In this document: in pieces, positions 37,116-47,105 of the stretch | Position numbering within the stretch: the first letter of the stretch is position 1 | Layout of the letters: each line of letters opens with the position of its first letter | DNA from: Rhodococcus coprophilus NBRC 100603 | Lineage (GTDB): Bacteria; Actinomycetota; Actinomycetes; Mycobacteriales; Mycobacteriaceae | Direction of reading: 5' to 3' | DNA: 64,000 nt | Assembly: GCF_001895045.1 (NCBI RefSeq) | Contig: NZ_BDAM01000001.1 | Location: 868,001 to 932,000 of the forward strand | Position numbers and translations under genes: made by a program | Notes under the pieces: generated by a model | Seen by the model: the letters and a program-made list of their open reading frames with translations, nothing else | Databases searched by the model: none | Told to the model about the DNA's origin: nothing

Positions 37116-38438
37116 TTACGAGCTTTCGGGTGCGCGGACCGCGAGCAGTGCGGCGAGGCCCACTGCGAGAACGAGCAACAGCCCGACGATGCCGGCCCGA
37201 TCGGTGGCGAACCACCACGCGAAGAACCCGAACAGAGTCGGGGCGAGGAACGACACCGCACGACCGGTGGTCGCGTAGAGGCCGAACATCTGCCCTTCCC
37301 GTCCGGGCGGGGTGAGCCTGACCAGAAACGTGCGGGCCGACGACTGCGCAGGACCGACGAACAGGCACAGCACGAGACCGAAGATCCAGAACATCGTCGG
37401 CCCCGACACCACCAGCAAGACCGTTCCGGCCGCGATCATCGCGACGAGCGAACCCACGATGACGGTCTTGGGGCCGAGCCGGTCGTCGATGCGTCCGGCG
37501 GCAAGTGCGCCGAGCGCAGAGACCACGTTGGCAGCGACGCCGAAGAGCAGCACGTCCGCCGCGCTGATTCCGTAGACATTGACGGCCAGGACCGCGCCGA
37601 AGGTGAACACACCTGCCAAACCGTCCCGGAACAGTGCGGACGCCCCCAGATAGCCGATGGTGCGACGGTCGGCCTGCCACAGCTGGCGCAGATCGCGCCA
37701 GAGCACGCGATAGGACTCGACGATGCCGACGCGTCGCCGGTCGTCACCACGTTCGACCGGTTTCTCCGGAACCGCGAACAGCACGGGCAATGCGAACAGC
37801 GCGAACCATACTGCCGCCAGTAGCGCCACGAGCCGGATGTTGGCGCCCCCTTCGGTAGAGACACCGAGCAGACCGCGCGCATCGCCGTCACCGGCGATGA
37901 AACCGGCGTAGCACAGCAACAGCAGCACGATCCCGCCGAAATACCCCATGGCCCAACCGAACCCGGACACCCGGCCGACGGTGTCCTCCGTCGAGACCTG
38001 CCGCAGCATCGCGTTGTACGGGACCTGCGCAAGCTCGGCGCCCACAGATGCGATTCCGAGAAGCACGAGACCGAGCCAGAGGTAGCTGTAGTCGTCGCGC
38101 ACGAAATACATACCGGCCATCGCGGCCACGGTCAGCGCCGTCAGGATCGCGAGCGACCATTTCCGGCGACCGGCCGCGTCGAACCTCTGGCCGAATATCG
38201 GTGCCGTGACGGCGATCAGCGCACCCGAGATGCCCAGCGCCCACCCGAGCCACGCGGACGCCGGCACGGTGCCGGGCAGGTCGTCGCCGACAGCGTCGGT
38301 GAGGTAGACCGAGAAGACGAAGGTGAGGATCACCGCGTGGAATGCCGATGATCCCCAGTCCCACAGACCCCACGCGAAGACCTGTTTCTTCGTCGTGGCA
38401 CCCCCGGCGCCGGCCGGAGCGTGCGTGTGTGCGCTCAT
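37116..38438 (-). CDS. MFS transporter, UMF1 (Atg22-like) family
   Basis: A 440-residue membrane transporter with about 12 helices. The start KKQVFAWGLWDWGSSAFHAVILTFVFSVYL is typical of the UMF1 family, related to the yeast vacuolar amino-acid exporter Atg22. Other features are QVPYNAMLRQVSTEDTVGRVSGFGWAMGYFGG and PAQSSARTFLVRLTPPGREGQMFGLY. The ATG at 38438 was chosen; the frame is open to 38825 but that overlaps cmrA. Substrate is unknown. It diverges from cmrA. Confidence 0.85.
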   Translation of the reverse strand: MSAHTHAPAGAGGATTKKQVFAWGLWDWGSSAFHAVILTFVFSVYLTDAVGDDLPGTVPASAWLGWALGISGALIAVTAPIFGQRFDAAGRRKWSLAILTALTVAAMAGMYFVRDDYSYLWLGLVLLGIASVGAELAQVPYNAMLRQVSTEDTVGRVSGFGWAMGYFGGIVLLLLCYAGFIAGDGDARGLLGVSTEGGANIRLVALLAAVWFALFALPVLFAVPEKPVERGDDRRRVGIVESYRVLWRDLRQLWQADRRTIGYLGASALFRDGLAGVFTFGAVLAVNVYGISAADVLLFGVAANVVSALGALAAGRIDDRLGPKTVIVGSLVAMIAAGTVLLVVSGPTMFWIFGLVLCLFVGPAQSSARTFLVRLTPPGREGQMFGLYATTGRAVSFLAPTLFGFFAWWFATDRAGIVGLLLVLAVGLAALLAVRAPESS

Positions 38439-38550
38439 GGTGCGCAGCCTAAGCCCGCTCGAGACCGATCGTGTCCCGCAGCGGTGCCGCGAGTCGCGCC
38501 GGCCGACGCCGCAGACCCGTCCGGTCCGCATCCCGCTAGGCTGACCCACC

Positions 38551-39357
38551 GTGACTCTGCCGACTCCCCATCCCGATGCCCGCGCCGTCGTCACCGGAGC
38601 TTCTTCCGGTATCGGCGAAGCACTCGCCGCCGAACTCGCCTCCCGGGGGCATTCCCTCATACTCGTTGCGCGCCGCGGTGAGGTGATGGAATCGCTCGCC
38701 GAGACGCTGCGTACGAAGCACCGCGTCGCCGTGGAGGTTCGGGCGTGCGACCTGTCCGACCGCGACGCTCGGTCGGTCCTCGTCGGCGAACTCGCCGGCC
38801 GTCGCATCAGCATCCTCTGCAACAACGCGGGGATCGCGACGTTCGGTGCCGTTGCGGAACTCGACCCCGCCTACGAGCGCGCACAGGTCGAACTGAACGC
38901 CGTCGCAGTGCACGACCTCACCCTCGCGGTGCTCCCGCAGATGGTCGAGCGCAAGTCCGGCGCGATCCTGATGGTGGGCTCCGCCGCGGGCAACATGGCT
39001 ATCCCGCACAACGCGACCTACGCCGCGACCAAAGCTTTCGTCAACACGTTCTCCGAGTCGCTGCGCGGCGAACTCAAAGGCACCGGCGTGCACATCACAC
39101 TGCTCGCTCCCGGACCGGTGCGCACCGAGGAACCGGATCCGGCGGAGGCGTCGATCGTCGACAAACTGGTGCCCGACTTCCTGTGGATCTCGAGCGCTCA
39201 CACCGCCAAGGTCTCGCTCGACGCCCTGGCCGCCAACCGGATGCGCGTCGTGCCCGGCGTGATCAGCAAGGCGATGTCGGCGGCGGGACAGTTCGCGCCG
39301 CGGTCGGTCTCCGCGCCCATCGCCGGCGCCTTCTACCGCAAACTCGGTTCCGACTAA
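38551..39357 (+). CDS. cmrA: Mycolate reductase CmrA (short-chain dehydrogenase)
   Basis: NADPH-dependent reductase that converts the 3-oxo intermediate into mature mycolic acid, the last step of mycolate synthesis in this order. 268 residues; Rossmann motif VVTGASSGIGEALA, NNAG at residue 90, catalytic serine in VGSAAGN and YxxxK in TYAATKAF. It is the orthologue of Rv2509 by position and sequence, though SDR function cannot be proved by motif alone. The GTG at 38551 lies 8 bases after TAGGCT, a leaderless-type start. Its stop overlaps the convergent ATPase gene by 4 bases. Confidence 0.85.
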   Translation: MTLPTPHPDARAVVTGASSGIGEALAAELASRGHSLILVARRGEVMESLAETLRTKHRVAVEVRACDLSDRDARSVLVGELAGRRISILCNNAGIATFGAVAELDPAYERAQVELNAVAVHDLTLAVLPQMVERKSGAILMVGSAAGNMAIPHNATYAATKAFVNTFSESLRGELKGTGVHITLLAPGPVRTEEPDPAEASIVDKLVPDFLWISSAHTAKVSLDALAANRMRVVPGVISKAMSAAGQFAPRSVSAPIAGAFYRKLGSD

Positions 39358-40961
39358 CGCCGGCGGCGGCGTCCGGTTCCGAAGATGCTGCGGCTGATCT
39401 CCCGGCCCGCCGCGGACGCCGCCGACCGCAGGAAGCTGTTGACCGCCGGGCTCCCCATCGCTCGTTCGATGATCGACGGCTCGTCGTCCCGCGCGGATTC
39501 CGGCAGTACCTCCCCCGCTCCGGCAGGCAGCGGCGGGGTCTCGAACTCCGGATCGACGTCGGGGGCCCCGCCCACCGATGCGGTCAACTTCTCGTACGCC
39601 GATTCGCGGTCGATCGTGCGGCCGTACTTGCCGTAGAGCGCGCTCGACTGAGCGGCCGCCAGGATCGCGTTCTCCCCCACCGAACCCATCAGGGAGCGCG
39701 GTGGCCGAATCCGGGTCCAGGCGACGGGAGTGGGCGCACCGGTCTCCGACAACACCGTCACGACGGCTTCGCCGGTTCCGAGTTCTGTCAGTGCCCGTCC
39801 GAGGTCGTATACGTCCGTCTCCGGGTAGGTGCGCACAACCTTGTCCAGAGCCTTGCGGTCTTCGGGGGTGAACGCGCGCATCGCGTGCTGGATGCGTGCT
39901 CCCAGTTGCGACAACACCGCCTGGGGCACGTCCGATGGCAGTTGGGTGCAGAAGATCACCCCGACGCCCTTCGAGCGGATCAGTTTGACGGTCTGCTCGA
40001 TCTGTCGCTGAAACGCCTTGGACGCATCGGTGAACAGCAGATGCGCTTCGTCGAAGATGAACACGAGCTTCGGCTTCTCGAGATCCCCGACCTCCGGCAA
40101 CGCCTGGAACAGGTCGGCGATCAGCCACATCAGGAAGGTCGAGAACAACGCCGGCTGGGTCGCGCGATCGCCGAGTTCGAACAGGCTGATGACGCCGTGG
40201 CCGTCGGCGAGGCGGAGCAGATCCTCGGTCTCGAGTTCCGGTTCCCCGAAAAAAGTGTCTCCGCCGGCTTGCTCGAGGTTGACCAGTGCGCGCAGGATCA
40301 CCCCGGCCGTCGCTCCGGACACCCCGCCGATGCTCTTGAGGTCGGCTTTTCCCTCGTCGCTGGTCAGATACCTGACGACCTCGCTCAGGTCCTTCAGATC
40401 CAGCAACGCGAGGCCGCGCTGGTCTGCCCAGTGGAAGATCAGGCCGAGGGTGGACTCCTGGGTTGCATTGAGCTCGAGCACTTTGCTCAGCAGGATCGGC
40501 CCGAACGAGGTGACAGTCGCCCGGACCGGGATGGCCGCGCCCTCGGAACCGAGCGAATAGAACTGCACCGGGTAGCCGTGCGGTTCCCACGACTCGTCAC
40601 CGGTGTCGATCGCGCGCGCAACGATCTTCTCCTCGATCTTGCCTTCGCCCGTGAGGCCCGACAGATCGCCTTTGACGTCGGACATCACCACGGGCACACC
40701 GGCGGCCGACAACTCCTCGGCGAGCAACTGCAGCGTCGCGGTCTTTCCCGTCCCGGTAGCACCGGTGACGAGGCCGTGGCGGTTCAGCGTGGCGAGAGGG
40801 ATTCGGACCTTGGCGGACGGGTTCGCCACGCCGTCGACTACAACGGCGCCGAGGTCGAGGGCGGGTCCGGACACCGCGTATCCGGCGGCGATCCGTGCGG
40901 CTGCGTCCGCCGGGCGCGACGCATCGCCGGGGTCTTCGTGGCGCTTGTCTCGGTCCGGCAT
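39354..40961 (-). CDS. HerA/FtsK-like ATPase of the DUF853 family
   Basis: A 535-residue cytosolic ATPase equivalent to Rv2510c. Walker A is GLVTGATGTGKTATL (near residue 70), Walker B KLVFIFDEAHLLF, and the C-terminal region ends in a basic GTGRRRRR tail. Related HerA proteins translocate along DNA in repair, but the role of DUF853 proteins is not settled. The ATG at 40961 has AAGGAG upstream. It diverges from orn across 83 bases. Confidence 0.88.
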   Translation of the reverse strand: MPDRDKRHEDPGDASRPADAAARIAAGYAVSGPALDLGAVVVDGVANPSAKVRIPLATLNRHGLVTGATGTGKTATLQLLAEELSAAGVPVVMSDVKGDLSGLTGEGKIEEKIVARAIDTGDESWEPHGYPVQFYSLGSEGAAIPVRATVTSFGPILLSKVLELNATQESTLGLIFHWADQRGLALLDLKDLSEVVRYLTSDEGKADLKSIGGVSGATAGVILRALVNLEQAGGDTFFGEPELETEDLLRLADGHGVISLFELGDRATQPALFSTFLMWLIADLFQALPEVGDLEKPKLVFIFDEAHLLFTDASKAFQRQIEQTVKLIRSKGVGVIFCTQLPSDVPQAVLSQLGARIQHAMRAFTPEDRKALDKVVRTYPETDVYDLGRALTELGTGEAVVTVLSETGAPTPVAWTRIRPPRSLMGSVGENAILAAAQSSALYGKYGRTIDRESAYEKLTASVGGAPDVDPEFETPPLPAGAGEVLPESARDDEPSIIERAMGSPAVNSFLRSAASAAGREISRSIFGTGRRRRR

Positions 40962-41044
40962 ACGGATGCTCCTTCGACTGTGCACGGCCACTGCTGTGCC
41001 ACTGCCGACCTTAACGGCTTCGACGTCTGGCTACGCTGTATCTC

Positions 41045-41644
41045 GTGCAGGACAAACTCGTATGGATCGATTGTGAGATGACCGGGCTACAGCTCGACAG
41101 CGACAAGCTGATCGAGATCGCGGCACTGGTAACCGACAGCGAACTCAATGTGCTCGGAGAAGGCGTGGACATCGTCATCCACGCCGACGAGGAGGCACTC
41201 GCGGCGATGCCCGAAGTCGTGCAGCAGATGCACGCGCGCTCGGGCCTCACCGAAGAGGTGCGTCGCTCGACGGTAGGGCTCGCGCAGGCCGAGAAACTGG
41301 TGCTCGACTACATCCGCGAGCACGTCGGAGAAGCGGGCACGGCACCGCTCGCGGGCAACTCCATCGGCACCGACCGGCGGTTCATCACCCGTGACATGCC
41401 CGAACTCGACAAGTACCTCCATTACCGGATGGTCGACGTGAGCTCGATCAAGGAGCTGTGCCGCCGCTGGTATCCGCGGATCTACTTCGGCCAGCCGGAG
41501 AAGGGCTTGTCCCACCGTGCGCTCGCCGACATCAAGGAATCGATCCGCGAGCTGCGCTACTACCGGCGCACCGCCTTCGTGCCCGAGCCCGGCCCGTCCC
41601 CGGAGGACATCGCTGCCGTCGTAGAGGACTTGGGACCGGCCTGA
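41045..41644 (+). CDS. orn: Oligoribonuclease
   Basis: 3'-5' exonuclease of the DEDDh superfamily that degrades dinucleotides and pGpG, finishing RNA decay. 199 residues with motif I in [10 protein letters not shown], motif II around [11 protein letters not shown], and motif [15 protein letters not shown]. The GTG at 41045 is 7 bases after TACGCT, a leaderless-type start. Orthologue of Rv2511, followed by tRNA-His as in mycobacteria. Confidence 0.95.
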   Translation: MQDKLVWIDCEMTGLQLDSDKLIEIAALVTDSELNVLGEGVDIVIHADEEALAAMPEVVQQMHARSGLTEEVRRSTVGLAQAEKLVLDYIREHVGEAGTAPLAGNSIGTDRRFITRDMPELDKYLHYRMVDVSSIKELCRRWYPRIYFGQPEKGLSHRALADIKESIRELRYYRRTAFVPEPGPSPEDIAAVVEDLGPA

Positions 41645-41727
41645 CCTGCCGATTCGTCGTTTTCGGTGAAGTCACGCTAGTATCTCTACCGCAGGAGCAA
41701 GCGGCCCCGGCCACATGCGAATGCAAT

Positions 41728-41801
41728 GGTGAGTGTAGTTCAGTTGGTAGAGCACCAGGTTGTGATCCTGGCTGTCGCGGGTTCGAGTCCCGTCACTCAC
41801 C
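41728..41801 (+). tRNA. tRNA-His (anticodon GTG)
   Basis: Cloverleaf with acceptor GTGAGTG/CACTCAC plus the extra G at position -1 (41728) opposite C73 (41801), the identity element of tRNA-His. Anticodon GTG at 41762-41764. CCA is not fully encoded. Confidence 0.96.
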
Positions 41802-41807
41802 CAAAAG

Positions 41808-41844
41808 AAGGCCCCCGACCGGCGATCCCGGTCGGGGGCCTTTT
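41808..41844. terminator. Strong hairpin terminator after tRNA-His
   Basis: A 13-bp GC-rich stem (41810-41822 with 41828-41840) with a CGATC loop and a TTTT tail. An A-rich left flank would allow it to work from the other strand for ldtB as well. Confidence 0.92.
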
Positions 41845-41957
41845 CCGTTGTCTTCGTGATCAGTTGTCTTCGTGATCAGCTGTCTTCGTAGTGCGTTTCC
41901 CCTGCGTCACCTATCCGCACCCGGAGCAGGGCGTCGCCCCAGGTGCGGCACAGACTG

Positions 41958-43172
41958 TCAGGTCTCGGCGTTGCCGGCCTTCCAGGTCGACCACGGGATA
42001 TTCCAGTCGCCGAGCCCTTCGACGCCCTCCAGGATTCCGCCGAGGGTGTTACGGACGATGACGATGTCGCCGCGCTTGGTGTTGTCGAAGATCCACTTGG
42101 CGTTTGCGGGACTCAGGTTCAGGCATCCATGACTGACGTTGCGCACGCCCTGGTCACCGATCGACCACGGCGCCGAATGGAAGAAGATGCCGCTGTAGGA
42201 CATGCGGGTCGCCCAGTCCACCGGCGTGCGGTATCCCTCCGGCGCATCCGCCGGAACACCGTAGGTCGAAGAGTCCATCACCAGATGCTCGAAGCGGTCA
42301 CCGATCGTGTACACCCCGTTGGGGGTGGGAGTGTCGGCCTTGCCGAAAGACGTCGGCATGGTCATGACGTCCGCGCCGTTGCGATTGACCGTGACCTGCT
42401 TGGTGTTGTCGTCGGCCGTGATGACCACAGCATCACCGATCGTGAACGTGGAACGGACGTCGTCCTGCCCGAACAGACCGTCGCCGAGATCCTTGCCGTA
42501 GACGTCCACGTCCACCGTGACGGTCGTGCCCGGCGTCCAGTACTGCTCGGGACGCCAGCGCACCTCCCGGTTGCTGAGCCAGTAGAACGCGCCCTCGACC
42601 GGCGGGTCCGTGACCACCTTGATCGCTTCCTCGGCCGCGCGGCGGTCGGGGATGTTCTCGTCGAACTGCACGGCGACCGGCTGCCCGATGCCGACCACGG
42701 CGCCGTCCCCGGGCATCACGTACGGCTGGGTGAGATTGCCGGGCGCAGATGTCGTGAAGGTCACGGTGGACGTAGCCGACCCGCCGAGACCGTAGGCGAC
42801 GGTCTCGAGCGTGTACTCCCGGTTGTAACCGAGCGGTTCGGTGTTGACCCAGCTGAGACCGTCGGACGCCACTTCACCCTTCACGGCTTCCCCGGTGGGG
42901 TCGACGAGGGCGACGGATTCGAGCTTTCCGTTGACCACGGAGACCGTCACAGGATCGACCGGGGAGAAACCGATGCCACCGTCGGCGACGCTGGAGGAGA
43001 CCGTCGGCTTGATGAGGGCGGCAAGGGGATTCGAGTCGATCGGCACCTCTTCCGCGCCGGTCCCCGTCCCACTCGAGCATGCCGCGACGAACGCCATGAC
43101 CGCGACGAGCAACATCCCGAGCATCGCCCCGGCACTTCGCCGCCGAGTATGCGTCACACATCCAGCCTTCAC
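41958..43172 (-). CDS. ldtB: L,D-transpeptidase lipoprotein (LdtB/LdtMt2-like)
   Basis: Cell-envelope enzyme forming 3-3 cross-links in peptidoglycan, relevant to beta-lactam tolerance. About 404 residues. The signal peptide ends in lipobox VAAC, so it is membrane-anchored. Two immunoglobulin-like domains follow (including PYVMPGDGAVVGIGQPVAVQFDENI), then the YkuD catalytic domain with HSAPWS and SHGCLN, whose cysteine is the nucleophile. It aligns throughout with Rv2518c. The GTG at 43172 has GGAG 7 bases upstream; ATG 43178 is the alternative. Confidence 0.93.
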   Translation of the reverse strand: MKAGCVTHTRRRSAGAMLGMLLVAVMAFVAACSSGTGTGAEEVPIDSNPLAALIKPTVSSSVADGGIGFSPVDPVTVSVVNGKLESVALVDPTGEAVKGEVASDGLSWVNTEPLGYNREYTLETVAYGLGGSATSTVTFTTSAPGNLTQPYVMPGDGAVVGIGQPVAVQFDENIPDRRAAEEAIKVVTDPPVEGAFYWLSNREVRWRPEQYWTPGTTVTVDVDVYGKDLGDGLFGQDDVRSTFTIGDAVVITADDNTKQVTVNRNGADVMTMPTSFGKADTPTPNGVYTIGDRFEHLVMDSSTYGVPADAPEGYRTPVDWATRMSYSGIFFHSAPWSIGDQGVRNVSHGCLNLSPANAKWIFDNTKRGDIVIVRNTLGGILEGVEGLGDWNIPWSTWKAGNAET

Positions 43173-43434
43173 TGCCATTCTCCGATTCCGCCCCTCCCCA
43201 CAAGGCACCGAAATTGCACGTCATACGTTGTATTCAGATGATGCCAGTAGGACATCCGCCGGGATGGAGGACTCCCCCCATAGCGATAACGTTCCGATGA
43301 CAATCGCGCACTCGCTCGTGCTCGTTACAAGCCCCAGCCCCGAAAATCGCCTTGACCAGCCGATTTGGTGCGATAGTCGAAGGTGTGTAATCTTCTTTTC
43401 GTCGCCGGGACAACGGAACGGAGACACCAGCCAA

Positions 43435-43510
<76 letters not shown>

Positions 43511-43511
43511 C

Positions 43512-43552
43512 AGAAGTCCCCTCCCAGCATCTGCTGGGAGGGGACTTCTTCG
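43512..43552. terminator. Perfect 18-bp hairpin terminator after tRNA-Lys
   Basis: Arms 43512-43529 and 43532-43549 are fully complementary, followed by TT. It lies directly after the tRNA CCA end. The remaining 137 bases to the next gene show nothing clear. Confidence 0.92.
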
Positions 43553-43689
43553 TTTCGGCGACGCGTGTCTGTGATCCGTCCCCAACCTCTCCTCGCCGAG
43601 AGCTCTTCACCACTCTTCTCGGACCACCACTGCCCGAAACGCACTGTGCCCGCGCCGGTCGGCGCGGGCACAGGTGCAAACGGGTTGTG

Positions 43690-43914
43690 TCAGCGCAGAA
43701 TCTTGCGCAGCACCAGCAGCCCGACCACGGCGCCCGCTGCCACCAGCGCGTACTTCTTCACCGCCGGCTGATTGAGCTTCGCGGCGACGGTCTGCTTCGT
43801 GTTCGCCACCAGAACCCTCGGGTTGGCACGAACGGTCAGTTCGTCCAGCGTGCTCGCGAGCTGGTTCCGGGCCTTTTCGATCTCCCGCTCGATGTCCTCG
43901 GTGTCCCTACCCAC
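43690..43914 (-). CDS. DUF3618 small membrane protein (Rv2520c-like)
   Basis: A 74-residue protein with a charged helix (DTEDIEREIEKARNQLASTLDEL) and one C-terminal membrane helix (YALVAAGAVVGLLVLRKILR). The length and architecture fit DUF3618 and the mycobacterial neighbour of bcp. The GTG at 43914 is preceded by GGAGG at 7 bases. Function is unknown; related small proteins may organise the envelope. It is divergent from bcp. Confidence 0.8.
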   Translation of the reverse strand: MGRDTEDIEREIEKARNQLASTLDELTVRANPRVLVANTKQTVAAKLNQPAVKKYALVAAGAVVGLLVLRKILR

Positions 43915-43987
43915 GTGATCCTCCAGAAGGTCGCTGCAGTGTGCTGCGACCACGGTAGTGGACGATCGGTCTACTACTGTCGCGGAC

Positions 43988-44461
43988 ATGACCGAAAACA
44001 ACAGACTCGTCCCCGGCGACCCCGCTCCCGACTTCACTCTCCCGGACGCCGACGGCAACGAGGTCTCGCTGTCCGACTACCGCGGACGCAAGGTGATCGT
44101 CTACTTCTACCCCGCCGCGAGCACGCCGGGCTGCACGAAGCAGGCCTGCGATTTCCGTGACAGTCTCGCCGAACTCGGCGATGCCGGGCTGGACGTGATC
44201 GGGATCTCGCCCGACAAGCCGGCCAAGCTCGCCAAGTTCCGGGACAACGAAGGTCTCACATTCCCGTTGCTGTCCGACCCCGACAAGGCAGTGCTCACCG
44301 CGTGGGGCGCATTCGGCGAAAAGAAGATGTACGGCAAGACCGTGACCGGGGTGATCCGATCGACGTTCGTGGTCGATCCGGACGGCAAGATCGAGGTCGC
44401 CCAGTACAACGTGCGTGCGACCGGCCACGTCGCGAAGCTGCGGCGCGACCTCTCCGTCTAG
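43988..44461 (+). CDS. bcp: Peroxiredoxin, Bcp/PrxQ type
   Basis: Thiol peroxidase reducing hydroperoxides. 157 residues, as Rv2521. The peroxidatic cysteine lies in [16 protein letters not shown] with the resolving cysteine five residues later, the PrxQ arrangement. The ATG at 43988 lies 7 bases after TACTGT, indicating a leaderless transcript. The convergent gene is the M20 peptidase. Confidence 0.94.
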   Translation: MTENNRLVPGDPAPDFTLPDADGNEVSLSDYRGRKVIVYFYPAASTPGCTKQACDFRDSLAELGDAGLDVIGISPDKPAKLAKFRDNEGLTFPLLSDPDKAVLTAWGAFGEKKMYGKTVTGVIRSTFVVDPDGKIEVAQYNVRATGHVAKLRRDLSV

Positions 44462-44491
44462 CCCGACGCCGGAGCTGACGAGACTCCTGAG

Positions 44492-45856
44492 CTAGCCGGA
44501 CGCGAGAGTACGCAGCACGAGCGCTTCGGCGACCGCAAGATTCTCGATCTCCGACGGGTCGACGCTCTCGTTCGGCGCGTGGATGACGCAGCGTGGTTCC
44601 TCGACGCCGATGAGAGCGATCTCCGCCCCCGGGACCGCGCGTTGCAGCGCGGTGCACAGCGGGATGGAGCCGCCTTGGCCTGCCGTGCCGACCTCGCGGC
44701 CGTATGCGGTCTCCAGGGCTCCGCGCAGGGCGGCGTAACCCGGTCCGTCGGTCGCGGCACGGAACGGTTCGCCGACGACTTCGCGTTCGACTCGCATATG
44801 AGCACCCCACGGTACGTGCGCTTCGAGGTGGGCGACGAGTGCGTCCTGCGCGGTCACCGCGTCGACTCCCGGCGGTACACGGAGATTCAGGCGCGCCGAC
44901 GCGCGCGGCACGATCGCGGCCGCCGATCCGACAACGGGCGGGGCGTCGATACCGAGAACGGTGAGCGCGGGCCGCGCCCAGACGGCGTCGGCCACGGTGG
45001 CGGAAGTCGGCAGCGATACTCCGTCGAGCACTCCGGCGTCGGCCCGGAAGCGCTCCTCCGGGTACGGCACGCCGTCCCACGTCGCGGTGGCGTCGAGTCC
45101 GTCGACCACGGTGTTTCCGTCTTCGTCGCGCAGGGTGCCGAGTAGTCGCACCAGCGCGGCCAGCGCATCCGGAGCGCCTCCGCCGTACATCCCGGAGTGG
45201 ACCGGCCCCGCGAGGGTTTCGAGGTGCACGACCGCATTCGCCGTTCCGCGCAACGTGGTGGTGAGGGTGGGCCGGCCCACCTCCGTATTACCGCTGTCGG
45301 CGATCACGATGAGATCGGCGGCGAACAGTTCGGGTCGCTCGGCGACGAGGCGTTCGAGGCCCTCACCGCCCATCTCCTCCGATCCTTCGATCACGATCCG
45401 CACGCCGACGGGCAGTGGGCCGTCCGCCCGCAACGCGCGTAGGGCGAGCAGATGCATCACGATGTTGCCCTTGCAGTCCGCGGCGCCCCGCCCGTACCAG
45501 CGCCCGTCGCGTTCGGTGAGGACGAAAGGCGGGCTTTCCCATTTCGATTCGTCGCCGGGGGGCTGGACGTCGTAGTGGCTGTAGAGCAGGACGGTGGGAG
45601 CGCCGGGCGGTGCGGGGGTGTGGCCGACCACCGCGAGTGACCCGTCGACGGTCTCGACAAGCTCGATCTGCTCGATGCCGGCATCGGCGAATGCATCTCG
45701 TACCCATCGGGCGGCCGCAACACATTCTTCGGCGGGGTACTGCCGCGGGTCGGCGACCGAACGGAACGCGACGAGCGTTTCGAGTTCACCTCGGGCTGCG
45801 GACATGGATCCCCGCACCCGGTCGCGTATCTGCTGGACGGTGTCTTCGTTGCTCAT
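44492..45856 (-). CDS. M20-family dipeptidase (Rv2522c-like)
   Basis: Cytosolic zinc peptidase of 454 residues. Metal-ligand regions are visible: YSHYDVQPPGD (His, Asp), GRGAADCKGN (bridging Asp), EGSEEMGGEG (catalytic Glu-Glu) and a late IHAPNESV histidine. The dimerisation lid is inserted in the middle. The ATG at 45856 has GGAGAAACG upstream. It is expected to cleave dipeptides or acyl-amino acids; the exact substrate is not evident. Confidence 0.88.
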   Translation of the reverse strand: MSNEDTVQQIRDRVRGSMSAARGELETLVAFRSVADPRQYPAEECVAAARWVRDAFADAGIEQIELVETVDGSLAVVGHTPAPPGAPTVLLYSHYDVQPPGDESKWESPPFVLTERDGRWYGRGAADCKGNIVMHLLALRALRADGPLPVGVRIVIEGSEEMGGEGLERLVAERPELFAADLIVIADSGNTEVGRPTLTTTLRGTANAVVHLETLAGPVHSGMYGGGAPDALAALVRLLGTLRDEDGNTVVDGLDATATWDGVPYPEERFRADAGVLDGVSLPTSATVADAVWARPALTVLGIDAPPVVGSAAAIVPRASARLNLRVPPGVDAVTAQDALVAHLEAHVPWGAHMRVEREVVGEPFRAATDGPGYAALRGALETAYGREVGTAGQGGSIPLCTALQRAVPGAEIALIGVEEPRCVIHAPNESVDPSEIENLAVAEALVLRTLASG

Positions 45857-46305
45857 CGTTTCTCCTCGGTCGGCCTGATGTGGACCGTCGATGTCGTCGG
45901 GAAACCCGATCCGAGCCGATGATCGGAGTCGCAACTCTCGAGCCTGCGAGTTTCCGCGCGAACGTGCCCGGCTCGGCGGGCGAGCGGAACACTCGGAGCC
46001 ACTCGCCCTTTCACTCCCTCGCCGCTGCCCGGATCACCGTCTTCGCACCGACGCCGGTCGCAGCATCGTCGGCCGAGGCTACGGTAGGGCATCGTCGCGG
46101 TCCTGGGCGCCGGGATCGATCGGTCGCTTGCCGCAATCCTAGGACGACGCGCCCGGTGCACGCGGGTGTACGTCCGAGCCGTGCGCTCATCGGCTCCGGT
46201 CTATGGGGCGCCCCCGGAGCCGCCGGGCAGCACAACCCGAGTTATTGGCACTCGCGTACACAGCAAGTACTCGGCATTCCCGTGCGCTACGGCTAGCCTG
46301 GGCGA
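45857..46305. other. Non-coding stretch between the M20 peptidase and a TetR gene
   Basis: No gene is supported; open frames here look like chance. Near the right end, half-sites CCGAGT (46237-46242) and ACTCG (46250-46254, again at 46269) form inverted repeats around 15-60 bases upstream of the TetR start, a possible autoregulatory site. Confidence 0.45.
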
Positions 46306-47094
46306 GTGGAGTCAGCATCGAACAGCCGCCGCACCCCGCGCCGGATCGACCCGGCGCTCGAGGTTCAGACGGAACCACAGGAGCTGGTACCTCGTCGACG
46401 CCCCACCCAGGAGCGGAGCCGGCGCAAGTTCGACGCGCTGCTAGCCGCGTCCCGGGAGTTGCTGACGGAAGTCGGATTCGAATCCTTCACGTGCGAGGAA
46501 GTGGCGGCCCGCGCAGACGTCCCCATCGGCACGCTGTACCAGTTCTTCGCCAACAAGTACGTGATCGTATGCGAGCTCAACCGTCAGGACCTCGTCGGCG
46601 TCCAGGAGGAACTCGCCAAGTTCAACGGCGAGATCCCGTCGGTCGACTGGTTGCGCTTTCTCAACAGCTTCGTCGACCACATGGCGGGGTTGTGGGCCAC
46701 CGATCCCTCACGGCGGGAGGTGTGGCTCGCCATGCAGTCCACACCCTCCACCCGGGCCACCGGCGCGATCCACGAGCGGGAATTCGCCGAGCAGGTCGCG
46801 CGGATGCTCGCACCCCTCACTCCCGACACTCCCCGCCCGCGCCGCAAACTCATGGCCGAGGTGCTCGTCCACGTCGTGTACTCGATGCTGAACTTCTCCG
46901 TACAGGACGACCAGACGCACGCCGAGGCGGTGGCCGAACTCAAACGCATCATGGTCGCGTATCTGCAAGTGGCCGAGCGTGATTCACGAACCCAAGCGGC
47001 GAAGCGCAAACGACGTGAGGAGTCCGAACGCTCCCGGGAAGCCCAGCACGCCGGCGCGCACCGCGCCGAGCCCACCTCTCCCCGGCAACCCTGA
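46306..47094 (+). CDS. TetR-family transcriptional regulator next to acpS-fas
   Basis: A 262-residue regulator. The helix-turn-helix is at about residues 60-85 (FTCEEVAARADVPIGTLYQFFANKYVIV); the C-terminal domain has SFVDHMAGLWATDPSRREVW; the last 30 residues are basic and probably disordered. The GTG at 46306 lies 6 bases after TAGCCT (leaderless). It converges on acpS with an 11-base gap. It may control fatty-acid synthesis, but the known FasR regulator is encoded elsewhere in mycobacteria, so this is only suggested by position. Confidence 0.8.
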   Translation: MESASNSRRTPRRIDPALEVQTEPQELVPRRRPTQERSRRKFDALLAASRELLTEVGFESFTCEEVAARADVPIGTLYQFFANKYVIVCELNRQDLVGVQEELAKFNGEIPSVDWLRFLNSFVDHMAGLWATDPSRREVWLAMQSTPSTRATGAIHEREFAEQVARMLAPLTPDTPRPRRKLMAEVLVHVVYSMLNFSVQDDQTHAEAVAELKRIMVAYLQVAERDSRTQAAKRKRREESERSREAQHAGAHRAEPTSPRQP

Positions 47095-47105
47095 CCCGCA
47101 ACCCC

